Source: Diaporthe sp. PMI_573 (lineage: Eukaryota; Ascomycota; Sordariomycetes; Diaporthales; Diaporthaceae). Taken from it: a stretch of 64,000 nt of DNA. Each line of letters opens with the position of its first letter. The first letter of the stretch is position 1. The notes below the pieces were generated by a model. That model ran no database searches and had not been told where the DNA came from. It saw only the letters and a program-made list of their open reading frames with translations. The DNA lies in the NCBI GenBank assembly GCA_021399435.1, contig JAJTUP010000148.1, positions 1 to 64,000 on the forward strand. Direction: 5' to 3'. The position numbers and the translations under genes are program-made. This document shows, piece by piece, positions 44,641 through 54,419 of the stretch.

Positions 44641-45457
44641 TCCACCTCTCGGCCATCAAGTCGAGCAAGCTTGGCCAAATTGGTCCATAGAGAACAGCAA
44701 ATGTCCTACAATACTAGGCTCGGTTACCGCTTACAGTATATGAGTGGGCTAGGCGTATTCAGGTAGTTAAGGAGGAAGTATTAGGAATAGTGACTAAAGT
44801 AAAGGTGAACTCCCTCAGGGCTAAAGCTATATATTGCAATCTAAACGGTTCAAGTCGCCTAAGGAAAGGTTGTTACAGGTTATAAAACGTACAAGATACA
44901 TGGAAAAGGCAAAAGCTTATAGGAGGGAGCAAACTATGAAATGCAAAAGTAGTTAAGTTCTGTGAGGAGAGTCGATCTGCTATGCATATCCGCTAGAATA
45001 TCATTGCTTGTGCAGTATCCAGCAGGAGGGGCGGTAAGCTCTCCACATCCGAAGGCAACTAAACAGAGAGGGCAAGATACTGTAGTAGGATGCATTGTAT
45101 TGGGATGCCGTTTTATATTTCAAAATAATTTTATTCTAGGATTTGATACCATAAGGTTTGTGTCGTTAAGCATCTATTCTGCTGCCTTTGTGATCAAGGA
45201 TTATTAAATTAGGAAATAAAGGATTGGCTATAACCAACCTAGTTAGGTCGCTAGGATCAACAAGAAAATCCCAAAGGTAGAACAGTCCTCGGTGAAGGAT
45301 TAAATCCAAAATCGTTTCTTATTATTCAATTTCTTACTTTTTCACTTTCGATTAGTTGCACACTTCAACTGAACCATATTTTAAGCATTTATTTCCAGGC
45401 CCAAATCACAAGATACTGCGTCGGAGCACTCTCTCTACACCCACGACACCTCTCACA
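44641..45457. other. spacer and 5' region of the 159-aa gene
   Basis: About 44690-44960 has decayed plus-strand coding-like text (YEWARRIQVVKEEVLGIVTK) without a recognisable domain. The final 150 bases are pyrimidine-rich (ttcttactttttcactttcg at 45331-45350) and probably hold the 5' leader of the next gene. Confidence 0.4.
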
Positions 45458-45937
45458 ATGCCCTACCGGTCATACAGCTCCTCGTCGCCGATGGAGATCC
45501 CATCGCCGCGCAGTGCACATTACACCTCATACCTCAACGAGTCCTGCGCATTCCCAAGCTGGCCACGGCGGGTTTCGCTGAGCAAGCAGGGAGGTGAACA
45601 GCTCCGAGCGACATCCTACATCTCTAACGAGGACCTACTCTTCCTCTCAGAGCCCGTCTTTGTCGACAAGGACGCCCACTCGGTCTCCAGCTACAGATCC
45701 GGCATCCAATCACCAAGCCCCGCCCCAGTGCGCCACATGGGCGGCACTGAGCTTGAGGAGATGAGGCGCGAGCAGGCTCTCCGCCGACAAGAGCTCATGC
45801 GCTCCGTCATGGCCGAGAAGCAGCAGAGGCTACAGGCCGCCAAGGCCCACAAGCAGCGCAAGTCAAGCTCCAAGAAGGCCTCGAGTCAGCGATCCAAGCT
45901 CGCAGCCATGACACCCATCGCCGAAGCCGTCGAGTAA
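45458..45937 (+). CDS. small fungal protein of unknown function, 159 aa
   Basis: Start ATG 45458 (context ACAATGCC), stop TAA 45937. The N-terminus is Ser/Pro/Tyr-rich (MPYRSYSSSSPMEIPSPRSA), followed by NESCAFPSWPRRVSLS, then TSYISNEDLLFLSEPVFVD, a charged helix (ELEEMRREQALRRQELMRSV) and a basic KQRKSSSKKASSQRSK tail ending MTPIAEAVE. These short blocks look like those of a widely conserved but uncharacterised Pezizomycotina protein; I cannot name it. Third-position GC preference and an intact frame indicate a working gene. The open frame extends upstream to a TTG at 45356, but the ATG is the likely start. No signal peptide or membrane segment; the basic tail could be a nuclear signal. Confidence 0.75.
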   Translation: MPYRSYSSSSPMEIPSPRSAHYTSYLNESCAFPSWPRRVSLSKQGGEQLRATSYISNEDLLFLSEPVFVDKDAHSVSSYRSGIQSPSPAPVRHMGGTELEEMRREQALRRQELMRSVMAEKQQRLQAAKAHKQRKSSSKKASSQRSKLAAMTPIAEAVE

Positions 45938-46904
45938 AGAAGTCGCCTTGCGTGGCGAAGGATACACCCGTACAACGTACATATAGGCTTACTGACATTA
46001 CTCAACTTGTCATTCTAGCCCTCTCTCTCACCCCGCACCCTTAGCACTTACTTCCCACTACGCCGGGCCGAGTGTTACACAGCTACCACCCTCATCCCGA
46101 GTATCCTTTGCCTGCAGATTGCCTTCCACCATCCTAGTCCGTCATAAATCCCCTCGCAATTAGCTTTCTGTGCTAGCTGAGCTTGTCTATTGCTCCTTAG
46201 CTAGCCCTCTCTGTGGGTAATGAGGAAATCATCTACATCAAGGATGATTTAGACGTAGCCGCAAAGTCTGCTGGCTGGCTGACACATAAAGGTGCACGCA
46301 GCACACCAAAATATACTACGGCCCATGTCTAAGCGCATAACTTTGGAACTCAGCATATGCTCTATCTTCCAGGCAGACGTCAGTTCTGTGAAGAAAAGTT
46401 GCCGAAACGGCGCTAAGCATCCAGTTTCCGCCTCTTGGCAAAATCCATTTCAGGTCTTTTGGCTCAGGTCGAATGTCAAAAGACGAAGTAAAAAGTAAAC
46501 GGCTCTTAGCTTCTGCCACTGCCCTAGATCGTACGGCGAGGGAAAACGGGTTGGCACTGAAGCCTGTGCGCCATTCTCCTAAACTTTCTTTGGGGGCTTC
46601 CGTCTTCTCTTACCTTGCTTTCTTCATACTGGATTTCGCTGTAGCAAAAGTTATATTTCAACTCCACATACAGTATACTCGCGACGCCTTGCTTCTTATC
46701 GTATAAATATGGCAGACCTGCGTATATCGATATCCACCGAAATTCCGGCCCTTATATCGATATCCAGATAAGTAGGAGAAATTATCTAGATATCGATATA
46801 TCCAGGTAGATATCCATACAGCCACATAGCCACTTTAGCAAGGTTGATATCCAGATAAACCACATACAATTCTTGTAGGCTAGAAGAAAGAACAAGAAAG
46901 TACC
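45938..46904. other. 3' flank and hAT border region
   Basis: 45938-46290 is a probable 3' UTR and spacer. ORFs at 46292-46706 are unrecognised. 46720-46830 contains at least four tatcgatatcc-type units, probably sub-terminal repeats of the hAT relic that follows. Confidence 0.45.
46722..46830. repeat. TATCGATATCC repeats
   Basis: Units tatcgatatcc, tatcgatatccag, gatatcgatatatccag and gtagatatcc recur in both orientations (the unit is near-palindromic). They lie about 75-180 bases outside the 3' end of the minus-strand hAT transposase relic. Confidence 0.6.
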
Positions 46905-48340
46905 CTAATCTAGAAAGTCTTCTGCCTCTGTTTCAACGCCAAATTCAACAGCAACGCTCAAAATAACGCCCCTACCACCGTAAGACCTAGGTACAATAAT
47001 ACCCTCGCACATCCAGTTGCCCACACACTCAACCTTCGCCAGGTTCTCGCAGGTCATGCTCTCTCTATCCCATAATAGCGTATACTGCGCCGATGAGAAG
47101 TAAGACTCAACGTCAGATGATTCAGGAGGGATTGAGAGGATATCAATTGCTATGCGGGATAACCGCGGATATGCTTTCCTTTGATCTCGATGTAGCCACC
47201 ACTCGAGAGGAGAGCCAGTTATCCGGGTCGGTGGTGCATCAACAAAGGTTTCAAAGTCATCAGCGTCGTAGATAGGGCTAGTAACAGCAATATCGCTCAA
47301 CAACTTATCCAGCTTATTGCACTGCCTCACAGATGAAGAGGACACATCTAGAGGCACCCGCAAGGATTCTGAGATTAGCGCGGCATTATATTCATCTAGC
47401 CAAATTTGCTGGGCAGCAGCAATAGCAGGCGCATGCCAGGATTCTTGCCAATTCCGCTCAATGTATTTTCTTCGTTTCGAGGGATCGAGAAGGAGTGCGG
47501 CGGCATACATAGGTGTCTGGTCTAATAAGGTGTAGTACTTATTAAGTACAAACCAGCCCATATCGATGCAGTATACCATATGGGGATCATGGTTTTCCTT
47601 TGAGCTATAAAGCTCCTAAATAAGACAATTAGTTAGCCGATCAATTAGATGAAAGAAAAAACATTGCCACCGACCTTATACTTCTCATACTATCGCAATA
47701 AAACATCCATTATCGAGAGTGATTGGGAGAGTATAGATCGCGCCCCTTCAGCCAACAACGTAGCTGAGGCAAACGGCAGTAGGAAACGATGCGTCCGTTC
47801 AATAAACTCCCACTCTGAAGCTAGCAGGATATCGTCTTGAAGCTCTCTATCATGGTCAATTAGGAACTATTTTACACAGGATTAATACCGCAGAAAATTA
47901 TCCAACAATCGATACCATGAATTCCAGCGTGTGGCATTATCTATGCCTAGTCGGAGCTTTATTTCATCGTCCCATATAGCCGAATGAAGCGTAGAATTAC
48001 GTATCCAGACCGCAATGTTGTGTACTTTCCGTAGGGGCGCGATATGCTGCCATCCAGTGAAGTTCTCAAGTATACGATTGCCTCTTCGCGAAGCTCTTCT
48101 TCTCTGATGGGCCTCATCTGTTCTTGTTGTCTGTTTGGCGTCGTGTAAGTTCTCTTGCTGAAAGCTTTCTTCTGGTATCAATTCCATCATGGTTAGAGAT
48201 ATGTTTCCAAGGTGTCGTTTCGTAGTCCAGAATGCCGTGTGCATAATAGTGAACATCGACCACCGTGACTGATAAATGCGGGGTGACAGGTCGCTGGTAC
48301 CTGCACACAAGTCAAAATGTATCACTGGACGCATGTACTA
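46905..48340 (-). pseudogene. hAT transposase relic, moderately decayed
   Basis: The minus strand gives the central and C-terminal hAT transposase. From about 48180: HQRRRASRRGNRILENFTGW, PLRKVHNIAVWIRNS and NATRWNSWYRLLDNFLRY. After two stops at about 47870 comes DHDRELQDDILLASEWEFIE and SLSIMDVLLRYYEKYKV (about 47690). A break of about 80 bases follows, then the long ORF 47579-46905 with MYAAALLLDPSKRRKYIERN, EWWLHRDQRKAYPRLSRIAI and DILSIPPESSDVESYFSSAQ (dimerisation block). Composition is balanced and the last 224 codons are uninterrupted, so this is among the better preserved hAT copies. The N-terminal zinc finger was not found. Confidence 0.8.
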
Positions 48341-49017
48341 GCGACTTTATAGATCCCCCACAGGCCTTCACATGGAGGCTCAACTTCCAAGGCCCCACCG
48401 TTCAGCCTTCCGTGGAGAAGCTAAATAACAAGCTCTAGAATGAATTATAATCAGACGCCAGGCTGGCGCGAGAAGAGCGCGAAGCTGGCGCGGGTGGGAA
48501 AGGCGAGGAGGGGTTTGTTTCGTTTGGCTCAAGATGATGCCCCTTAGCGGCCGATCATTGGCCAGTGGGCCGTACAAAAAGCCAAACTGGGAAGTTGAAG
48601 GTGGGGTCAAAGTTACGGCGCCCGAGCCTCACTGACCCTCGGACGCTGGAACGAGTTGGAACCGGTTGGATCCAAACCCAATCAACTGGACTTCTGAATT
48701 GGTTGGTTGCCAAGCACGGGGAGCGAGATCTCGGTTGAGTTGGACCCACAGTTGGAGGATCCAACGGCTCCAACGATTGGAAGTAGTTGGTTGATTACGC
48801 ACTCTGACTAGCCACTGTTAGTGACTGTAACTGCGGACTGGTATAAATCCTAACAGCGACCCCGTAACAAAGGCTATGTGTGGCTTGTACGTGTGGCAGA
48901 TCGCCTAGTTTCCCTGGCCGCCACCTCCTTTTAGCCTCTGTTCTGCCCTCAATTCTGCTTCTAACTGCCACATCGATTTCAACAGCTACACCGATTGCAT
49001 TTCGTAACTAGCTCAGG
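48341..49017. other. hAT 5' flank with TTGGA/TCCAA repeats and a TATA-like box
   Basis: 48640-48790 is dense in ttgga and tccaa units in both orientations, as in hAT sub-terminal regions. tataaat at 48842-48848 lies about 170 bases before the ATG at 49018 and could be a promoter element of the plus-strand hAT relic. Confidence 0.4.
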
Positions 49018-49461
49018 ATGAGTATTTTATCAGATTCTGACGCCATCACTGCTGTTGACGATGATGGAAAATTTAGGTCGTCTCCAGCGCCTTCTACAGC
49101 TTTCACGCCATTCTCGCCAGCTCGACGTTCTAAGTCGATATCCAGAAAGGCAACGACAGGAAGTGGGTTTGCAAAATTTGCATCCGCAAGAACACTCTTA
49201 AGCCAAAGACCTTCACATCAACGGGCATCCAAAATACCCTAAACCACCTCTATGACGATCACAGGATTTGTGCGCCTGAAGGGAAGACAAAATCAGCCTC
49301 GCAGCTAAGAGCAGAGGGCCGGAATGCCAAGGGACAGTCAACCATCGCCGAGTTGATGAAACTTGATACCAATAAGCCTAGAGAACAGGCAATTGCGAAT
49401 GGCTTCATCAAGAACTTCGACAAGAAGCAGTTCCAACGACTTCTAATGGAATGGATCGTGT
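49018..49461 (+). pseudogene. hAT transposase N-terminal fragment
   Basis: ATG 49018 opens a Ser/Ala/Pro-rich start. With one frame change near 49235, the text goes on as PPLYDDHRICAPEGKTKSAS, QLRAEGRNAKGQ and STIAELMKLDTNKPREQAIA, then NGFIKNFDKKQFQRLLMEWI, ending at a TGA (49460). The last part is clearly homologous to the N-terminal region of the hAT element at 32.2 kb (L-D-x-N-K-P-x-E-Q-x-I-A-N-x-F-I). The catalytic and C-terminal parts are missing. Confidence 0.65.
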
Positions 49462-50697
49462 GATCCATCGTATTCGTGATCAGAGTCTTGCATTGTTTAA
49501 TCCGGACCGTCGCAGACCTCATGGGGGAGCCGGAGAGACGGAGACACCCACGACCGATAATGTCTCGTTCGACCTCGGAGTATGAGTGTGCATTCGTACA
49601 GGCCGAAAATCGAACCTGAAGCGATGCAGCCATATCGTTTAAGAAGTCCCCGCTAGAACTGACCCCGCTCATGGGATACGTTAAAGATCGCGGCTTGGGT
49701 TCATGGTTGCATGTGTTTAGACTGAGGAGGGGTGATGCATGTACAAGAGAATAAACGCAGGGGATGACGTTGGAAGTGGTGTGTTATACTTATATCGCTC
49801 GGTTCTTTCTAGATTGTGGTTCTGAAGATAAGTGCCCAATCATTACTTTCTTCATCGTGGGCGCTCAAGTTCTGTTAATGATCGTGAGGATTGAGGAATG
49901 GGTTCGGTTCGCATAGCTCGTCGAAGCTAAACCCTTTGAACTCTAAGCTGCGTTTGGTGCGGAAGATACAAGAGGATCCATGAGACGGACAGATCTGTTC
50001 AAGGAGTTCGGTATCCAATACGTCCAGCGATATTTACAAGTGCTGTACCATGCGTGTACGTGCCTGAGCTTAAACACAGACTTCGAAACAGCCAAAATTT
50101 GTGGCGTACCGCCCTTCACCCTCGCATTTGAGCCGATCACGAACACTGTGCCATATCCCGACGCCTTCCCTTAAAGTGGCCACGAAGGGGATTCTCGGGC
50201 ATACCCTTCATCGCCTCGTCCGAGACCGTGATCGCCATCCCATATATAGCTTCGCCGGTATAGCACTGCTCTTCGTCAATTCATGACAATCTCACTATAT
50301 GTCCGAACCACGTTGGCGCCCGCGTGTCCATAGATGACCATTATATGCGACTTTCCTTAATTAAAGACATCCAATTACTACTCGGGTTTGAAGAACGCGA
50401 CTGGTTTGATGGAATAGTTTTTGAATTCATGAAAGCGGTGGAAGGACCAGAAATTTAAGGAAACTAGTGATGAAAGCAGAGAATTCGGGAGGCTATGATT
50501 GGCTGTAGCGCTATTTCGTCAGCAAATCGGGTGTGCCATCCATTATTTTGGGTGCGAATATCCGATTCATCAAATTAAGCTTTCGAGAAGCGCAAGTTTG
50601 ACAACAGTAGAAGAGGAATACAGTTTTAGATAACGTACAGAAAAAAAAAGATATATAGTAGTCGCCGCACGGAACCTATTCATGTTGTCATCGGAAT
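49462..50697. other. unassigned segment
   Basis: A minus ORF (49259-49672) overlaps the hAT fragment and is probably a shadow. A plus ORF at 49980-50174 (67 codons or fewer) has no motif. About 50300-50458 in the plus direction (IKDIQLLLGFEERDWFDGIV) looks coding-like but is short. Confidence 0.35.
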
Positions 50698-50925
50698 TCA
50701 AACCATAAAACATAGCAGGGACTCGGTGAGCTCTGTCGACATCATGTTGCGGCGGGTGGTCGTGGGAGAGGAAGAAATGGGCTGGCTGACACCGTTGCTG
50801 GTAGGCGCGATGGGCTGAGCCGAAGACCCGGGAATCTCGTTGATAGACCTCAGTGGGCCACCACGGGGCTTGCACTTCACCATCAAAGACGAATCGTCGC
50901 AGTCGTTGGGAGAAGCAACCATGGA
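50698..50925 (-). pseudogene. DUF3295-like C-terminal gene fragment
   Basis: The minus frame 50922-50698 reads DDSSLMVKCKPRGGPLRSIN, EIPGSSAQPIAPTSN and TTTRRNMMSTELTESL. The last block strongly recalls the T-T-R-R-N-M-L-A-T-E-L-T-E-S-L motif at the C-terminus of fungal DUF3295 proteins, which often also carry an AreA-like DUF1752 region. The motif normally runs on into R-R-x-L-L-W-E-R; here it breaks off after L. Only about 65 codons remain. Probably a duplicated fragment. Confidence 0.5.
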
Positions 50926-51560
50926 AGGGTCGTTGAAGTTGTTTCGTGCACGCTGAGGAATAGCAGAATTCGACTGCGAGGTAACGTTGCAAAGGTGTGG
51001 CGCGGGACTGCGGCGCTACGGCGGACTACTAGGTCACAGACACGACAGGAGGATTAAAGAGATGGGTAGACCCCCTCAGCCACCAAAATACCCTGGACCA
51101 CCCGTTTGAGCACTTTGAGCAGAACAGAAAGCTTGTCGTTATACTTTTGGCCATCTCACAGTATTAAAAAAATATCGAATAGGTGGAGGTGCCCATCGTT
51201 CGGAAAGCGGGTTGTGGTCCCAGGAGAGGTTCGATCTGCGGTTGGGGATTCTGTGGTGGGATTGATTTTTGCATCGGAACTGGCGCCTGGATAGGACTTT
51301 CTGATATAGATTCGAACAATCAATCTGCCTGTGCAACAACGCCATCAGCCCGAGATTCTCACGCCCGCACTGCCCGGATCATGCAATATGAGATATGTGC
51401 TATACACAGGGTTCAAATCCACGACACTCCACGACACATTTGTGAATATGGCGTGGATATGGATGCTGACTAATGACTTTGATGTGGAATGGGTGGAAAT
51501 GGATCTGTCAGATTATCACCCTTTTAGGTATATGGGACGTGTAATTATGGTCCAATTGAT
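50926..51560. other. unassigned flank of the copia element
   Basis: Overlapping plus ORFs (51106-51294, 51183-51473, 51331-51585) carry no known motif. Confidence 0.35.
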
Positions 51561-51700
51561 GGGGTGGTCACTGTGTATATTGTGATGATGTCTTGTCTTG
51601 GTTCTCTAGTGCGACCCCTCCCGTTGGGGGGCTGGTTTTGTCATGACAGACATATTGATGCCTCAGGCACACACCTCTTGGCTACCCGTTACATCTGACA
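51561..51700 (-). repeat. 3' LTR of the copia element (outer end uncertain)
   Basis: On the minus strand the LTR would begin TGTCAGATGTAACGGG at 51700, directly after a purine-rich tract (tgagggggtg) that follows the end of pol. The outer border is only a guess because no second LTR copy is present in the window. Confidence 0.45.
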
Positions 51701-51734
51701 CACCCCCTCAGACTGGCAGGCACTGGGAGTCTGC

Positions 51735-52923
51735 AATCTTACTCTTCTTCCACTGCTTCCAGCCTATTTCTCATAGGGTTATCCCATAGGATCCTTTCTT
51801 CATATATTGTTTCCACATCTTCTAAGCCCAACTAGTAGAGAAATCCTTTCTATCTCCCAGCCGGTAATACTTTCGTTAACCCATCTGCCATCATTTATAC
51901 TAAAGGTATATATTCAACCTTAATCATACCTTTTTATATTTCTTACCGTAACCAGTAATTATATATATCTACATATTGTAATTTGGTCTTAAGTGTTGTA
52001 ACTTCTGAGTTGACCAGTTTAATTGTTTATATATTATTACATTTGATCTTGATTTGCTTATTATCTAGATCTACTAAAAGTTTTATAAGAAGCCGGCTTA
52101 CAAATAGTGTTTCTTTTACTACTTAAGCAAGAGCTAGAAGCTCTGCCTCTATTATTAATGTAGTAACTATATCTTGCTTGTTTGCTCTCTATCTAATCAG
52201 GCCTCTAAATAGTTTTATTACAAATACCTAGAAACTTTTCTGATTAAGGGTATTATCTGTAAATAAAGCATTGCTTGCAACAACTAACTCTTTAATATCC
52301 TTAAAGCAAAGAGCAAGATATTTAGTACATTTAAGGTAGAGTAGTATACAGTTAGTAGCATTTTAGTGTTTTTGGCTTAGATTAGTTAGGAATCTTGTAA
52401 GTCTTAATATAGCGAATATAGTGTCTAGTTGAGTAGAAATAGCAGCAAATAGGAGTAATCTAATTTTTTGTTAATAGGCCTAGATTTTAGCTTTTATAGC
52501 AGCATTAATTTGAGGCACTAGCTCTTTGGCTATTATAGGGACTGTATGGGAGAGATTTTTTTTGTTAGCTAGTTTGGCAATCTTTTTAATGTATATAGTT
52601 TAAGCTAGCTAGATCTATCTATTTAGACAATCTCTGAGGATCTCTATACCTAGAAACTATTAAATTAGGTCCCCTCTACTAATTTTATACTTCTCTTAGA
52701 GCTAATAGGTAAGTTTATCAACTTAATCTTATTAGTTCTTTTTATATATAATAATAATATTGTCTATATAGAAGAAGACTAAGATATTATTCTTAGTATA
52801 GTAATAGGGTTTATATAGGACTTATTTATATCTATATTAGGCAAGTATCTTTATGAATTCCTTTTACTAGAGTAGTAGTGAAATCTATAGCCTATAGAGT
52901 ACTTTATTTAGCATTAAGATTAT
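51735..52923 (-). pseudogene. Ty1/copia Pol, 3' part (RT end and RNase H), RIPed
   Basis: From 52923 downwards the minus strand reads ILMLNKVLYRL, then EFIKILA, YYYTKNNILVFFYIDN (RT motif; relatives have Y-V-D-D), SNKVDKLTYQL and VASNALFTDNTLNQKSF. RANKQDIVTTLIIEAELLAL (RNase H), VNSEVTTLKTKLQYVDIYNY and VEYIPLVMMADGLTKVLPA follow, with stops between. It ends at about 51737. This is the copia RT/RNase H region in the usual order. Numerous TAG stops and an Asp-to-Asn change at the active site fit RIP. The upstream part continues beyond the inserted gypsy element at 60692. Confidence 0.9.
52919..52923. repeat. 5-bp target-site duplication (left), ATTAT
   Basis: ATTAT directly precedes the left LTR and recurs directly after the right LTR (60687-60691). 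Confidence 0.85.
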
Positions 52924-53117
52924 TGTAACGGCCGGGCGGAAGCCACGGGGAAGCCCCGGTGTGGCCCCGGCAAAGGCCCTTCTAAAAAGAGACCCAAAGC
53001 CCCCACATCTTAGACTTAAGGGGGGCAAGAATCAGTCTTGCACCATACCTATACCTAATATACATGCTAGCCTTCCCAGTTTACCAGACTATTATGCCTA
53101 GTACAGAGCCTATTACA
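52924..53117 (+). repeat. gypsy 5' LTR, 194 bp
   Basis: Starts TGTAACGGCCGG and ends CCTATTACA (TG...CA). It pairs with 60493-60686; the differences I can see, about twenty, are all transitions. Confidence 0.9.
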
Positions 53118-53147
53118 ATTCTAATTCTTCTTACTACACTACCTACA

Positions 53148-54250
53148 ATGCCACCAAAGACCGGTAAAAGAAGGGGAAGATCCTAAGGAAGTTACAACAA
53201 TGCCGAAGGCAGCTCGGAAACACTTCAGCTCGATAATGCCCTAATATAAGAACAGGAACGTAATCAACTACTTTAGCAGAGAATCAATACTCTAGAAACA
53301 GCTTAAACAACCATCAAAGCCAAGTCAAAAGACCTAAAGCTAGCCAATATTACTTCACTACCTATAGCCTACACCCTTCAGCAATACAACAGCTAGATAA
53401 TGGACATAGAAAGAGCCCATATCTTACAACCATAAACCCTCCACAACAACAAGACAAAAGTAATACATACATTAGACCACGTCAAGAAGGAATGTTAAAA
53501 CCGCTAGAACACTTATATAAAATCCTTAAAAAAAAGAAACAAGTCTGTATTTAACTATTACAAGTAGGACAAGTTTAAGACTTTTAGCTCTAATTTCAAA
53601 AAGAATCCCCAAGGCATATCAAGTATTATTCAAAACTTAATTAATACTGCTTACTAACAAGAAAACCAAGATCTATAGACTTTTTACCAGTACCTTAAAA
53701 CATTAGAATTAAAACAAGAAATAAAAAGTAATAGTTTAAGGGCCGAATTCTTTCTCTTAAGGTTATTAGGATAGATATTACTAGAGATTTAAACAAAATA
53801 CACTCTAAGTATGCTAAAGACTAGAGATAAGATGGTTAGAGTTACCTAAGCAATTTAGGTTAATACCCCAGAGAGGGTCAGAAAGAGAAAACATAAGGAG
53901 GTAGGCCTAAAATAAGGGGGAACCGGCAAAACCCCCAATAAGAGAGGACAAGAAGGAAACTTTTCAGGAAGTATTAGAGGAGGAAACTTCTCAGGAAGCA
54001 TCATAAATTTAAGGGGAAGAACTCTAAATAACCCCCGGCCGTAAGGCCAAAACAGAGGCCGAGGATTTTAGGGTAGGGGTTCTTACACCCTGTTAAATTA
54101 AAACACTTAGGGAAGTACCTCTAAAGCAACCCTAAAGCTAAATCCTCTAGACAAAACAGGCAAGACAACTACATGCTATAGGTGTAGAAATACCTACTAC
54201 TATGCTCCAAACTGTCTAGTATCGGCAGAAACCGCAATATTGGTAAATTA
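53148..54250 (+). pseudogene. gypsy Gag relic
   Basis: ATG 53148 begins MPPKTGKRRGRS; a Gln/Asn-rich region follows in one frame with several TAG stops (IKAKSKDLKLANITSLPIAY). Later frames give decayed capsid text. At 54174-54215 a knuckle reads CYRCRNTYYYAPNC, where the His of C-x2-C-x4-H-x4-C is Tyr (CAY to TAY, the change RIP makes). Non-functional. Confidence 0.75.
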
Positions 54251-54419
54251 AGTATAAGGCCGCGGCAACTATTGGTCTAGGGGCTATCAAGGTTAGAACT
54301 AAGGGAGAGGAAGTTAAAGTATCTCTTAACTACCCATAAGAACAGTGTCTAAGGTTAAAGAGAGGGACCAGTAACTACACCTGGAAGTAGAAAAAGAAAC
54401 AGTTAAAGTCTGAGAGACA

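Noticed and set aside
49259..49672. 137-codon minus ORF
   Set aside because: Antisense to the hAT N-terminal fragment, which has homology to the element at 32 kb.
51405..51435. Second GGTTCAAATCC match
   Set aside because: The flanking bases do not form a T-stem, and no tRNA cloverleaf can be drawn.
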